A stretch of 64,000 nucleotides of DNA from Pseudomonas sp. L5B5 (GCF_020520285.1 NZ_CP084742.1:1984001-2048000); one strand, 5' to 3'. Positions 34,030-46,316 are shown, counted from the stretch's first letter. Notes: generated from the letters alone by a model not told the origin. Numbers and translations are program-made.

Positions 34030-35478
34030 TTAGCGTGGGAACGCTGGCGGGTTGACCCCGGCCATGTCTTCCATCACGCGCACTACCTGGCAGCTGTAAC
34101 CGAATTCGTTGTCGTACCAGACGTACAGGACAACGCGGCTGTCATTGCAGATAGTGGCCTCGGCATCGACGACACCGGCGTGGCGCGAACCGACGAAGTC
34201 GGTGGACACCACTTCCTGGGAATTGACGAAGTCGATCTGCTTGTGCAGATCCGAGTGCATGGCCGTCTGGCGCAGGTACTCGTTGATCTCGTCGCGGGTG
34301 GTGGCCTTTTCCAGGTTCAGGTTGAGGATGGCCATCGAGACGTTTGGCGTAGGTACGCGAATCGCGTTACCAGTCAGCTTGCCCTTGAGCACAGGCAGAG
34401 CCTTGGCGGCAGCAGTAGCCGCGCCAGTCTCGGTGATCACCATGTTCAATGGCGCGGCACGACCACGGCGGCTGCCCTTGTGGAAGTTGTCGATCAGGTT
34501 CTGGTCGTTGGTGAACGAGTGAACGGTCTCGACGTGGCCATTGATGATGCCGTACTGGTCGTTCACGGCCTTGAGCACCGGCACGATGGCGTTGGTGGTG
34601 CAGGAGGCGGCGGAAACGATCTTGTCGTCAGCGGTGATTTCACCGTGGTTGATGCCGTGCACGATGTTCTTCAGCGCGCCCTTGCCAGGTGCGGTCAGAA
34701 CCACACGGCTGGCACCTGGGCACGCCAGATGCTGACTCAGGCCCTCGGCATCGCGCCATACACCGGTGTTGTCGACGATCAGGGCATCCTGGATGCCGTA
34801 CTGGGTGTAGTCGACTTCGCTCGGGCTCTTGGCGTAGATCACCTGAATCAGGTTGCCGTTGGCGGTGATGGTGTTGTTTTCTTCGTCGATGGTGATGGTG
34901 CCGTTGAACGAGCCATGCACCGAGTCGCGACGCAGCAGGCTGGCGCGCTTGGTCAGGTCGTTGTCGGCGCCCTTGCGCACTACGATGGCGCGCAGGCGCA
35001 GGCCGTCGCCGCCACCGGTCTTCTCGATCAGGATACGTGCCAGCAGGCGACCGATACGACCGAAGCCGTACAGCACTACGTCAGTGCCCTTGCGCGCCGA
35101 GGCGTTTTGCTGACCCACGACATCGGCCATCTCGTCACGAACGAACTGTTCGGCGGTGCGGCCATTGCCCTGGGTCTTGAATTTGACAGCCAACTTGCCC
35201 AGATCGACCGAAGCAGCGCCGAGCTTGAGCTCGCTCATGGCTTTCAGAAGCGGGAATGTTTCGTGGACGGACAATTCGCTTTCGTCGGACTGACGATGGC
35301 GAGCAAAGCGGTGAGCTTTGAGAATCGCGATGACAGACTGGTTGATCAGGCTGCGGCCATAGATCGAGCTCACCACATTGTTATTGCGGTAGAGCTGACC
35401 GATAAGCGGAATCATCGCTTCTGCGAGTGCTTCACGGTCGATCCATTCACCAAGACACTGGTCGGGTTTCTGAGTCAC
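34030..35478 (-). CDS. gap: Glyceraldehyde-3-phosphate dehydrogenase, long form
   Basis: This NAD(P)-dependent GAPDH has 482 residues, about 145 more than the usual 335. The extra N-terminal part is helical. The Rossmann start G-F-G-R-I-G-R-L-L-A-R occurs only after it, near residue 137. The catalytic Cys is in S-A-A-S-C-T-T-N, with H-S-F-T-N-D-Q and the C-terminal W-Y-D-N-E-F-G-Y-S. Long GAPDHs of this type are standard at this locus in Pseudomonas (PA3001). Start GTG 35478 follows GGAAGG; ATG 35493 is also possible. It is divergent from mfd. Confidence 0.92.
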   Translation of the reverse strand: MTQKPDQCLGEWIDREALAEAMIPLIGQLYRNNNVVSSIYGRSLINQSVIAILKAHRFARHRQSDESELSVHETFPLLKAMSELKLGAASVDLGKLAVKFKTQGNGRTAEQFVRDEMADVVGQQNASARKGTDVVLYGFGRIGRLLARILIEKTGGGDGLRLRAIVVRKGADNDLTKRASLLRRDSVHGSFNGTITIDEENNTITANGNLIQVIYAKSPSEVDYTQYGIQDALIVDNTGVWRDAEGLSQHLACPGASRVVLTAPGKGALKNIVHGINHGEITADDKIVSAASCTTNAIVPVLKAVNDQYGIINGHVETVHSFTNDQNLIDNFHKGSRRGRAAPLNMVITETGAATAAAKALPVLKGKLTGNAIRVPTPNVSMAILNLNLEKATTRDEINEYLRQTAMHSDLHKQIDFVNSQEVVSTDFVGSRHAGVVDAEATICNDSRVVLYVWYDNEFGYSCQVVRVMEDMAGVNPPAFPR

Positions 35479-35846
35479 GGGAACCTTCCACATGTAGGGG
35501 CAGAAAAAAGGGGCTACATTATGCCGCCGAGTCCCTCCTGTAGCAATGCGCGCCTGTCGTTCGGAACGTAACAAAAGTCCTTGCAAAAAATCTTTCGATC
35601 AGCCGCAACCCAGTAAATCCGCGGCTTCCAGCGATGTCATTTTTTGCGACCGCCAGCCCAACTGTCCGTAACCCTCCGAAACACGGACGGAAATTGGCAC
35701 TACATTTCGCCACCAAACGCGCATTCTTTTGTCATAGCCACTACATTTCCCGCAACCGGCCCGATCGATACATCAGCCACTGACAGTGGCAGCCCCGGAC
35801 CGTTACAATTACCGACTTTGTCGCAACGCTTGGAGCTTGACCGTCC
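35479..35846. other. Divergent promoter region gap/mfd
   Basis: This gap of 368 bases between divergent starts is AT-richer than its surroundings and should hold both promoters. TACAAT near 35808 is a plausible -10 for mfd, but no clear -35 is seen. No gene or RNA fold stands out. Confidence 0.45.
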
Positions 35847-38800
35847 GTGCCTGTCCTGCGTCTACCGCTACTCCCCGCCGCCACCGGGAAACAGCACTGG
35901 GGCAATCTGCCCGGTGCCGCCCTGAGCCTGGCCATCGCCGAAGCCGCCAGCGCCGCCAAGCGCTTCACCCTCCTGCTGACCGCCGACAGCCAAAGCGCTG
36001 ACCGGCTGGAACAGGAGCTGAGCTTCTTTGCCCCGGATCTGCCGGTCCTGCACTTCCCCGACTGGGAAACCCTGCCCTACGACCTGTTCTCGCCCCACCA
36101 GGACATCATTTCCCAACGCATTGCCAGCCTGTACCGCTTGCCGGAGCTGCAACACGGCGTACTGGTGGTCCCGATCACCACGGCCCTGCACCGCCTGGCA
36201 CCCACCCAGTTCCTGCTGGGCAGCAGCCTGGTGCTGGACGTCGGCCAGAAGCTCGACGTGGAACAGATGCGCAGCCGCCTGGAAGCCAGCGGCTACCGTT
36301 ATGTGGACACGGTGTACGAGCACGGCGAATTCACCGTGCGCGGCGCGCTGATCGACCTGTTTCCCATGGGCAGCAAGCTGCCCTATCGCATCGACCTGTT
36401 CGATGACGAGATCGAGACCCTGCGCACCTTCGATCCGGAGAACCAGCGCTCGATCGACAAGGTCGACTCGGTGCGCCTGCTGCCGGCCAAGGAGTTCCCA
36501 CTACAGAAAGACGCCGTGACACGCTTCAAGGCGCGCTTTCGCGAACGCTTCGATGTGGACTTCCGCCGCAGCCCGATCTTCCAGGACCTGAGCAGCGGGA
36601 TCACCCCGGCAGGCATCGAATACTACCTGCCGCTGTTCTTCGAAGAGACTTCGACCCTGTTCGACTACCTGCCCCAGGACACCCAGGTGTTTTCCCTGCC
36701 GGGTATCGAGCAGGCGGCGGAGAACTTCTGGAACGACGTGCGCAACCGCTATGAAGAACGTCGCATCGATCCCGCGCGCCCCCTGTTGCCACCGGCCGAG
36801 TTGTTCCTGCCAGTGGAAGACTGTTTTGCCCGGCTGAAGAACTGGCCCCGCGTGGTGGCCAGCCAGCAGGACCTGGAGACCGGCGCCGGACGCGAGCGCT
36901 TCCCGGCGCGGGAACTGCCCAACCTGGCCATCGAGGCCAAGGCCAATCAACCGCTGGCGGCCCTGGCCAACTTCCTCGACGAGTTCCCCGGGCGCGTGCT
37001 GTTCACTGCCGAGTCCGCGGGCCGCCGAGAAGTCCTGCTGGAACTGCTGGAGCGCCTCAAGCTGCGCCCCAGGACCGTCGACAGCTGGCCGGACTTCGTC
37101 GCCGGCAAGGAGCGCCTGGCGATCACCATCGCCCCGCTGGACGAAGGCCTGGTCCTGGACGAGCCCGCACTGGCGCTGGTCGCCGAAAGCCCGCTGTTCG
37201 GCCAGCGCGTGATGCAGCGTCGGCGCCGGGAGAAACGCGCCGACGCCAACAACGACGCCATGATCAAGAACCTCACCGAACTGCGTGAGGGTGCGCCGGT
37301 GGTGCACATCGACCATGGTGTCGGCCGCTACCTGGGCCTGGCGACCCTGGAAATCGACAATCAGGCCGCCGAGTTCCTCACCCTGGAGTACGCCGAGGGC
37401 GCCAAGCTCTACGTACCCGTGGCCAACCTGCACCTGATCGCCCGCTACACCGGCAGCGACGACGCCCTCGCGCCCCTGCACCGCCTCGGCTCGGAAGCCT
37501 GGCAGAAGGCCAAGCGCAAGGCCGCCGAACAGGTCCGCGATGTGGCCGCCGAGCTGCTGGACATCTACGCCCGCAGGGCCGCCCGTGAAGGCCATGCCTT
37601 TGCCGACCCCAAGGCCGACTACGCCACTTTCAGCGCCGGCTTCCCGTTCGAGGAAACCCCGGACCAGCAGAGCACCATCGAAGCGGTGCGCGAGGACATG
37701 CTCTCGGGCAAGCCCATGGATCGGCTGGTGTGCGGCGACGTCGGCTTCGGCAAGACCGAAGTGGCCATGCGCGCCGCGTTCATCGCCGTGCATGGCGGCA
37801 AGCAAGTGGCGATCCTGGTGCCCACTACGCTGCTCGCCCAGCAGCACTACAACAGTTTTCGCGACCGCTTCGCCGACTGGCCAGTGACCGTGGAAGTCAT
37901 GAGCCGCTTCAAGTCGGCCAAGGAAGTCAGTGCCGCGGTGGCGGACCTGGCCGAAGGCAAGATCGATATCGTCATCGGTACCCACAAGCTGTTGCAGGAC
38001 GATGTGAAGATCAAGAACCTGGGGCTGGTGATCATCGACGAGGAACACCGCTTCGGCGTGCGCCAGAAGGAACAGCTCAAGGCGCTGCGCAGCGAAGTCG
38101 ACATCCTCACCCTGACCGCCACACCGATCCCGCGAACCCTGAACATGGCTGTCTCGGGCATGCGCGACCTGTCGATCATCGCCACCCCGCCGGCCCGACG
38201 CCTGTCGGTACGCACCTTCGTCATGGAGCAGAACAAGAGCACGGTGAAAGAGGCCCTGCTGCGCGAGCTGCTGCGCGGCGGCCAGGTGTACTACCTGCAC
38301 AACGATGTGAAGACCATCGAGAAATGCGCCGCCGAACTGGCCGAACTGGTGCCCGAGGCACGCATTGGCATCGGCCACGGGCAGATGCGCGAACGCGAAC
38401 TCGAGCAGGTGATGAGCGACTTCTACCACAAGCGCTTCAACGTGCTGATCGCCTCGACCATCATCGAGACCGGAATCGACGTGCCCAGCGCCAACACCAT
38501 CATCATCGAGCGGGCCGACAAGTTCGGCCTGGCCCAGCTCCACCAGTTGCGCGGCCGGGTCGGACGCAGCCACCACCAGGCCTACGCCTACCTGCTGACG
38601 CCACCACGCCAGCAGATCACCCCGGACGCGGAAAAGCGCCTGGAAGCCATTGCCAATACCCAGGACCTGGGGGCCGGTTTCGTGCTGGCCACCAACGACC
38701 TGGAAATCCGCGGTGCCGGCGAACTGCTGGGCGACGGCCAGAGCGGCCAGATCCAGGCCGTGGGCTTCACCCTGTACATGGAAATGCTGGAACGCGCAGT

Positions 38801-39296
38801 CAAGGCTATCCGCAAGGGCGAACAGCCAAACCTCGACCAGCCCCTGGGCGGCGGCCCGGAAATCAACCTGCGTCTGCCGGCCCTGATTCCCGAGGACTAC
38901 CTGCCGGACGTTCACGCCCGTCTGATCCTCTACAAACGCATTGCCTCGGCCGCCGACGAAGATGGCCTGAAGGACATGCAGGTGGAGATGATCGACCGCT
39001 TCGGCCTGCTGCCCGAGCCGACCAAGAACCTGATCCGCCTGACCCTGCTCAAGCTCCAGGCCGAGCAGTTGGGGATCAAGAAGATCGATGGCGGCCCCCA
39101 GGGCGGACGCATCGAGTTCGCTGCGGATACTCCTGTGGACCCACTGGCCTTGATCAAGCTGATCCAGGGCCAGCCCAAACGCTACAAGTTCGAAGGCGCA
39201 ACACTGTTCAAGTTCATGGTGCCGATGGAACGCCCGGAAGAGCGCTTTAATACATTGGAGGCCCTGCTTGAGAGCCTCACCCCGAAAACTGCTTGA
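35847..39296 (+). CDS. mfd: Transcription-repair coupling factor Mfd
   Basis: Mfd dislodges stalled RNA polymerase and recruits UvrA. The 1149-residue protein has an N-terminal UvrB-like part (W-E-T-L-P-Y-D and the R-G-A-L-I-D-L-F-P motif), the RNA-polymerase-interacting domain (I-D-H-G-V-G-R-Y-L-G), and RecG-like translocase motors with Walker A G-D-V-G-F-G-K-T (about residue 630), D-E-E-H (about 730) and G-R-V-G-R-S in motif VI. It ends with a TRCF domain. Start GTG 35847 with GGAG upstream gives the usual length. Confidence 0.97.
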   Translation: MPVLRLPLLPAATGKQHWGNLPGAALSLAIAEAASAAKRFTLLLTADSQSADRLEQELSFFAPDLPVLHFPDWETLPYDLFSPHQDIISQRIASLYRLPELQHGVLVVPITTALHRLAPTQFLLGSSLVLDVGQKLDVEQMRSRLEASGYRYVDTVYEHGEFTVRGALIDLFPMGSKLPYRIDLFDDEIETLRTFDPENQRSIDKVDSVRLLPAKEFPLQKDAVTRFKARFRERFDVDFRRSPIFQDLSSGITPAGIEYYLPLFFEETSTLFDYLPQDTQVFSLPGIEQAAENFWNDVRNRYEERRIDPARPLLPPAELFLPVEDCFARLKNWPRVVASQQDLETGAGRERFPARELPNLAIEAKANQPLAALANFLDEFPGRVLFTAESAGRREVLLELLERLKLRPRTVDSWPDFVAGKERLAITIAPLDEGLVLDEPALALVAESPLFGQRVMQRRRREKRADANNDAMIKNLTELREGAPVVHIDHGVGRYLGLATLEIDNQAAEFLTLEYAEGAKLYVPVANLHLIARYTGSDDALAPLHRLGSEAWQKAKRKAAEQVRDVAAELLDIYARRAAREGHAFADPKADYATFSAGFPFEETPDQQSTIEAVREDMLSGKPMDRLVCGDVGFGKTEVAMRAAFIAVHGGKQVAILVPTTLLAQQHYNSFRDRFADWPVTVEVMSRFKSAKEVSAAVADLAEGKIDIVIGTHKLLQDDVKIKNLGLVIIDEEHRFGVRQKEQLKALRSEVDILTLTATPIPRTLNMAVSGMRDLSIIATPPARRLSVRTFVMEQNKSTVKEALLRELLRGGQVYYLHNDVKTIEKCAAELAELVPEARIGIGHGQMRERELEQVMSDFYHKRFNVLIASTIIETGIDVPSANTIIIERADKFGLAQLHQLRGRVGRSHHQAYAYLLTPPRQQITPDAEKRLEAIANTQDLGAGFVLATNDLEIRGAGELLGDGQSGQIQAVGFTLYMEMLERAVKAIRKGEQPNLDQPLGGGPEINLRLPALIPEDYLPDVHARLILYKRIASAADEDGLKDMQVEMIDRFGLLPEPTKNLIRLTLLKLQAEQLGIKKIDGGPQGGRIEFAADTPVDPLALIKLIQGQPKRYKFEGATLFKFMVPMERPEERFNTLEALLESLTPKTA

Positions 39297-39306
39297 AGGA
39301 CGCCCC

Positions 39307-39876
39307 ATGCGCCTGTTCCGCTCCCTGCCCCTGCTTCTGACCCTGGTCGTCGCGCCCATGGCCCTGGCCGACGACCGCTACCAGGTGGAAATGATCCTCG
39401 TACGCCAGAATGCCGAACCCCAGATCATCAGCCGCGCCGCGCCGGAGGACTGGGCTGCCGGCGCCCAGCGCCTGGGGCCGGACAGCCAGCGCACTCCGGC
39501 CCTGGGTGCAATCGTCGAGAAGCTCGGTGCCAGCGGCAACTACAGCGTGCTGCTGCACCGGGCCTGGCAGCAGACCCTGGGGGAAATCCCGGTCAAGGTC
39601 GCCCTCAGCGAAGGGCCCGAACAGTTCGGCCAGTTCCCCATCGAGGGCACCCTGGGCCTGACACTTGGGCGCTTCACCGATGTGGATGCCGACTTCTGGA
39701 TCAATCAGATCGACGGCAATGGCCTGGTCACCCGCAGCGAGCGCCTGAAACAGCAGAGCCATACCAAGAACGGCCAGCTCAACTACCTGGATAACGGCCA
39801 CCTGGCGCTGCTGATCAAGATCACTTCGCTGACCGCGCCGGCACCACGCCCCGCCCCGACTGAAATTCCGGACTGA
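39307..39876 (+). CDS. csiV: CsiV-family periplasmic protein
   Basis: The 189-residue protein has a signal peptide (M-R-L-F-R-S, hydrophobic stretch, A-L-A-D) and then Y-Q-V-E-M-I-L-V-R, the start of the CsiV (peptidoglycan-binding) family. A second conserved stretch, F-P-I-E-G-T-L-G-L-T-L-G-R-F, lies further on. In Vibrio cholerae CsiV guides PBP1A activity via LpoA; in Pseudomonas the role is not established. ATG 39307 has AAGGA 7 bases upstream. It is only 10 bases after mfd. Confidence 0.8.
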   Translation: MRLFRSLPLLLTLVVAPMALADDRYQVEMILVRQNAEPQIISRAAPEDWAAGAQRLGPDSQRTPALGAIVEKLGASGNYSVLLHRAWQQTLGEIPVKVALSEGPEQFGQFPIEGTLGLTLGRFTDVDADFWINQIDGNGLVTRSERLKQQSHTKNGQLNYLDNGHLALLIKITSLTAPAPRPAPTEIPD

Positions 39877-39887
39877 TCGAAGTCCCT

Positions 39888-42578
<2,691 letters not shown>

Positions 42579-42601
42579 AGCGGCCTGTCGAAGGGGCTGG
42601 C

Positions 42602-43612
42602 TCAGTCGATCAACTGAGCGGCCCTGAGCGCGGCCAGCGCCGTCAGCCAGCGGGGATCCTGCTTGTACTCGAGATTGGCGAAAGCCTGGCCACGCATCCG
42701 CGCGATCCGCGGCGACGGGCTGACCTTGAGGCGCTGGGCAGCGCTCAGGGCCAGCTCTGCGGCCGCGCGGTCGTTGCACACCAGGCCCATGTCGCATCCA
42801 GCGCTCAGGGCTGCCTCGATCCGGCTCGCAGCATCGCCCACCACATGGGCTCCGGCCATGGACAGGTCATCACTGAAGATCACCCCATCGAACTGCAACT
42901 CACCGCGCAGGATGTCCTGCAGCCAGCGCCGGGAGAAACCGGCCGGCTGACTGTCGACTTGCGGGTAGATCACATGGGCCGGCATGACCGCCGCCAGTTG
43001 CTTGCTCAGGCGAGCGAATGGCAGCAAGTCCTTGGCACGGATGTCTTCCAGGCTGCGCTCGTCATTGGGGATCGCCACGTGGGAGTCCGCCTCGGCCCAG
43101 CCATGGCCTGGGAAGTGCTTGCCGGTGGCCGCCATGCCAGCGCTGTTCATGCCCCGGATAAAGGCTCCGGCCAGCAGTGCGGCGCGTTCTGGATCGCCCT
43201 CGAATGCACGGCTGCCCACCACTGCACTGCGCTGATGATCGAGGTCCAGAACCGGCGCGAAGCTCAAGTCCAGGCCGACCGCCAGGACTTCCGTGGCCAT
43301 GACCCAGCCGCACTGCTCGGCCAGGTACTCGGCATTCACGTTGTCGGCCAGGGCGCGCATGGCTGGCAAGCGGACAAAACCCTGGCGCAGGCGCTGCACC
43401 CGCCCGCCTTCCTGGTCCACCGCCAGCAGCAGGTCGGAGCGGATGGCACGGATCGCCGCGCAGAGTTCACGCACCTGGCGTGGATGCTCGATATTGCGAG
43501 CAAAGATGATCAGCCCACCGACCTGCGGCTGGCGCAGGAGGTGGCGATCTTCGGCCGTCAACCAGGTACCGGCGACGTCCACCATCAAGGAGCCTTGCAG
43601 GCCAGTGGTCAT
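42602..43612 (-). CDS. nagZ: Beta-N-acetylhexosaminidase NagZ
   Basis: This cytoplasmic GH3 enzyme removes N-acetylglucosamine from muropeptides during peptidoglycan recycling, feeding AmpR-linked beta-lactamase control. The 336 residues carry the family signature K-H-F-P-G-H-G-x-x-x-x-D-S-H (acid/base His on its flexible loop) and the nucleophile Asp in I-F-S-D-D-L-S-M. ATG 43612 gives the usual length. Confidence 0.96.
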   Translation of the reverse strand: MTTGLQGSLMVDVAGTWLTAEDRHLLRQPQVGGLIIFARNIEHPRQVRELCAAIRAIRSDLLLAVDQEGGRVQRLRQGFVRLPAMRALADNVNAEYLAEQCGWVMATEVLAVGLDLSFAPVLDLDHQRSAVVGSRAFEGDPERAALLAGAFIRGMNSAGMAATGKHFPGHGWAEADSHVAIPNDERSLEDIRAKDLLPFARLSKQLAAVMPAHVIYPQVDSQPAGFSRRWLQDILRGELQFDGVIFSDDLSMAGAHVVGDAASRIEAALSAGCDMGLVCNDRAAAELALSAAQRLKVSPSPRIARMRGQAFANLEYKQDPRWLTALAALRAAQLID

Positions 43613-43776
43613 AAAATTTCCTTAAACACGAATGCGCGCACCTTCTGCGATGGCTCTCGCAGGACGCAGGCAGCCGTAGCGCGGGGCGTCGGCGAGAGGA
43701 AGGCGCGGGGATGGAAAACGAGAATCGGCATGGGCGGCTAGCTTAGCGGATGTAAGCTGCCGCGCCCACCCGTGGG

Positions 43777-44490
43777 TCAGGCCTTGGCGGCTGCCGGGAC
43801 TGGAACTGACTTGCTGCGTGGCTTGAGCTGGGCGCTGGCCATGGCCTCGTCGGTGACGCCGGTTTCAGCACGCATGCCGGCTGCGAGGAACGGCACCATC
43901 AACCGCATCACCTGCTCGATGGACGTGTTGACTCCGAAGTCGGTCTCGGCAATGGCGCGCAAGGCCTTGATTCCGGACATGCTGAATGCCGCGGCACCCA
44001 GCATGAAGTGCACGCGCCAGAACAGCTCGATAGGTGGAATACGCGGCGCCGCCTCATTGACCAGCAGCATGTAGCGACGGAACACCTTCCCATACATGTC
44101 TTCAAGGTAGCGACGCAGGTGCCCCTGGCTCTGGCTGAAGGCCAGCCCAAGCAGGCGCATGAAGATCGACAGGTCGTTGCCGCTGCGAGGCTGCACCACC
44201 AGCGCCTGTTCTACCAGGATCTCCAGCAGTTCTTCCAGACTTGGCTTGCCGTCCGGCTTGGCCTGACGACGCTCCAGCTCACGATCGAGGCTGATGCAGA
44301 ACGGCCCCAGGAAGCGTGAAAACACGGCCTGGATCAGGGCTTTCTTGGAACCAAAATGGTAATTGACTGCCGCCAGGTTGACTCCAGCCTTGCTGGTGAT
44401 CAGCCGCAACGAGGTTTCGGCAAAACCTTTTTCCGCGAACAACTGCTCGGCAGCATCGAGAATGCGTTCAACGGTTTCCGACTGGGCCAT
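43777..44490 (-). CDS. psrA: TetR-family fatty-acid sensor and regulator PsrA
   Basis: The 237-residue repressor has an N-terminal TetR helix-turn-helix (I-L-D-A-A-E-Q-L-F-A-E-K-G-F, T-S-K-A-G-V-N-L-A-A-V-N-Y-H-F) and a ligand-binding C-terminal domain. PsrA of Pseudomonas responds to long-chain fatty acids, represses itself and the fadBA operon, and activates rpoS. ATG 44490 is fixed by GGAG 5 bases upstream. Two overlapping palindromes of the PsrA type lie 16-42 bases before the start. The gene sits between nagZ and lexA as in P. aeruginosa (PA3006). Confidence 0.93.
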   Translation of the reverse strand: MAQSETVERILDAAEQLFAEKGFAETSLRLITSKAGVNLAAVNYHFGSKKALIQAVFSRFLGPFCISLDRELERRQAKPDGKPSLEELLEILVEQALVVQPRSGNDLSIFMRLLGLAFSQSQGHLRRYLEDMYGKVFRRYMLLVNEAAPRIPPIELFWRVHFMLGAAAFSMSGIKALRAIAETDFGVNTSIEQVMRLMVPFLAAGMRAETGVTDEAMASAQLKPRSKSVPVPAAAKA

Positions 44491-44505
44491 GGCTACTCCG
44501 CCTGA

Positions 44506-44532
44506 CAAACACTTGTTTGAAACATACGTTTC
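44506..44532. promoter_or_regulatory. Double PsrA operator
   Basis: CAAAC-N4-GTTTG (44506-44519) and GAAAC-N4-GTTTC (44519-44532) are two perfect palindromes sharing one base. Both fit the G/C-AAAC-N-GTTT-G/C pattern of PsrA sites. They lie just upstream of psrA, as expected for autorepression. Confidence 0.85.
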
Positions 44533-44679
44533 AGGCTCTGCAATGTCAAGCCTGCCTAGCCCTACGGGACCCGTCCGGCGCGTTATTTAATCATACCTGC
44601 CGCACCCTGTAGCCTGCCCCGGGCGGCAGATTCCGACGCCAGGACGACAACCGCCTGGCCGGGCACCGCAAAAGGAGGA

Positions 44680-44707
44680 TTGCCAAGCCAGGTTCACTGT
44701 ATATAAT
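44680..44707 (+). promoter_or_regulatory. lexA promoter (sigma-70)
   Basis: TTGCCA (44680-44685) and TATAAT (44702-44707) are 16 bases apart. The -10 lies inside the first SOS box, so LexA binding would block polymerase. Confidence 0.75.
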
Positions 44708-44731
44708 CCCAGCAACTGTATAAAAAGACAG
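44697..44731. promoter_or_regulatory. Two tandem SOS boxes upstream of lexA
   Basis: CTG-N10-CAG occurs twice (44697-44712 and 44716-44731), each with the AT-rich interior of gammaproteobacterial LexA sites, 3 bases apart. Confidence 0.92.
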
Positions 44732-44741
44732 AGCGATCGAC

Positions 44742-45347
44742 ATGCTAAAACTGACGCCCCGCCAAGCTGAGATTCTGGCTTTTATCAAACGCTGCCTCGA
44801 AGACAACGGTTACCCGCCAACCCGCGCCGAAATTGCGCAGGAATTGGGTTTCAAGTCCCCCAATGCTGCCGAGGAACACCTCAAGGCCCTGGCTCGCAAG
44901 GGCGCGATCGAGATGACCCCCGGCGCCTCCCGCGGCATCCGCATCCCGGGCTTCGAAGCCAAGAGCGACGATACTCTACCGATCATTGGCCGTGTCGCCG
45001 CCGGCGCACCGATCCTCGCACAGCAGCACATCGAGGAGTCTTGCAACATCAACCCGGCCTTCTTCCACCCTCGTGCCGACTACCTGCTAAGGGTGCACGG
45101 CATGAGCATGAAGGACATCGGCATCTTCGACGGCGACCTGCTGGCCGTGCATACCACTCGCGAAGCCCGTAACGGCCAGGTGGTCGTGGCGCGCATCGGC
45201 GACGAAGTCACGGTCAAGCGCTTCAAGCGCGAAGGCAGCAAGGTCTGGCTGATCGCCGAAAACCCAGAGTTCGCCCCTATCGAAGTCAACCTGAAAGATC
45301 AGGAACTGGTGATCGAAGGCTTGAGTGTCGGCGTCATTCGCCGCTGA
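44742..45347 (+). CDS. lexA: SOS repressor LexA
   Basis: The 201-residue protein has an N-terminal winged helix ([12 protein letters not shown]), the cleavage site A-A-G-A-P (about residues 88-92), the catalytic Ser in H-G-M-S-M-K-D and the general base Lys in V-K-R-F-K. It self-cleaves when stimulated by RecA filaments and derepresses the SOS genes. ATG 44742 is 11 bases after the second SOS box. It is followed after 10 bases by sulA in one operon. Confidence 0.97.
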   Translation: MLKLTPRQAEILAFIKRCLEDNGYPPTRAEIAQELGFKSPNAAEEHLKALARKGAIEMTPGASRGIRIPGFEAKSDDTLPIIGRVAAGAPILAQQHIEESCNINPAFFHPRADYLLRVHGMSMKDIGIFDGDLLAVHTTREARNGQVVVARIGDEVTVKRFKREGSKVWLIAENPEFAPIEVNLKDQELVIEGLSVGVIRR

Positions 45348-45357
45348 AGGAGGCTCC

Positions 45358-45831
45358 ATGCAGTTCCCCCACACGCCACAGCAAGCACAACTGCCCCTTT
45401 TCGAGGCATTCCTGGCTCAGCCCCTGGCGCCAGCTCTCAAGGAAGCGGTCGAATCATCCTGGAACAATGCTCCGGAAGCCTTCAGCGAACTGTCGTTGCG
45501 CGGCGCTGCCGGGAACTGCCTGAACCTCCTGGCCCCTATTCTCAGGGAACTGAGCCAGGACCAGGACGCCCGCTGGCTGACCCTGATCGCCCCGCCCTCC
45601 AGCCTGACCCAAACCTGGCTGCGTGATGCTGGCCTGAATCGCGAACGTATCCTGCTGCTTCAACCCAGGGGCAGCCAGAGCCCTCTGCAATTGGCCTGCG
45701 AGGCGTTACGCCTGGGTCGTAGCCATACGGTGGTCAGCTGGCTTAGCCCGTTGAGCAGCAACGCTCGGCAGCAGCTGGTCAGTGCTGCACGCACTGGCGA
45801 GGCGCAAAGCCTGAACATTCGATTGGGATAG
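45358..45831 (+). CDS. sulA: SOS cell-division inhibitor SulA
   Basis: The 157-residue protein belongs to the SulA family, which binds FtsZ and blocks ring formation during SOS. The conserved W-L-T-L-I-A-P-P near residue 78 and the R-I-L-L-L-Q-P region of the RecA-like fold are visible. ATG 45358 follows GGAGG closely. Its position directly behind lexA, without its own SOS box, shows that it is controlled as a lexA-sulA operon, the usual Pseudomonas arrangement. Confidence 0.9.
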   Translation: MQFPHTPQQAQLPLFEAFLAQPLAPALKEAVESSWNNAPEAFSELSLRGAAGNCLNLLAPILRELSQDQDARWLTLIAPPSSLTQTWLRDAGLNRERILLLQPRGSQSPLQLACEALRLGRSHTVVSWLSPLSSNARQQLVSAARTGEAQSLNIRLG

Positions 45832-45936
45832 ATACTGGGAAGTCGCTGAAAATACGCTTGGATGACTCGAGGCTTCTCCAGGATTGAGAAGCCGGAACAA
45901 TACGACGAATGACCTGAAGAAAACCGATAAACGGGT

Positions 45937-46170
45937 TTAGTGAAGAACCCGTGGACCATCTTCCTTGTCGATTTCACCCTCGACCAGGCGACCTGCCATC
46001 TGTACGCCGACGCTCAACATGGCCTTGGCTACTTCTACATGCTGGCCCTGCAAAAAGGCCTTGGCGTCCTCGGAGAAATCCAAGGTAACCAGAGAACCCT
46101 CGTCCTCAGCCCTGCGCAGCTCGATACGACCGTCTGGCAATTCGACAATTTCTAGAAAGGACGTTGGCAT
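45937..46170 (-). CDS. Conserved hypothetical small protein
   Basis: The 77-residue acidic protein has no signal peptide or membrane segment. It shows a two-strand start (I-V-E-L-P-D-G-R-I-E-L-R-R), an S-E-D-A segment and a helix with V-E-V-A-K-A-M-L. I recognise it as the conserved hypothetical next to sulA in Pseudomonas (PA3009 position), without known function. GGAG lies about 11 bases before ATG 46170. Confidence 0.7.
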   Translation of the reverse strand: MPTSFLEIVELPDGRIELRRAEDEGSLVTLDFSEDAKAFLQGQHVEVAKAMLSVGVQMAGRLVEGEIDKEDGPRVLH

Positions 46171-46316
46171 AAAGATCTGTTCTCCACGAAAGGCGGGGGA
46201 TTATACCAGCCATCATCCTCTCCCCGCTCAGGAATCGCTAACGCCGAACAGGCCCGCCGTGACTGTTCGGAATACCCATTACGGGTCAATACCCCTGCGG
46301 AAACGACTCAGCACCT

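Noticed and set aside
36501..39359. Long open frame antisense to mfd (about 950 codons)
   Set aside because: It is the complement of a high-GC coding gene in a frame with few stops, with Gln/His/Gly-rich composition, no family motifs and no ribosome-binding site.
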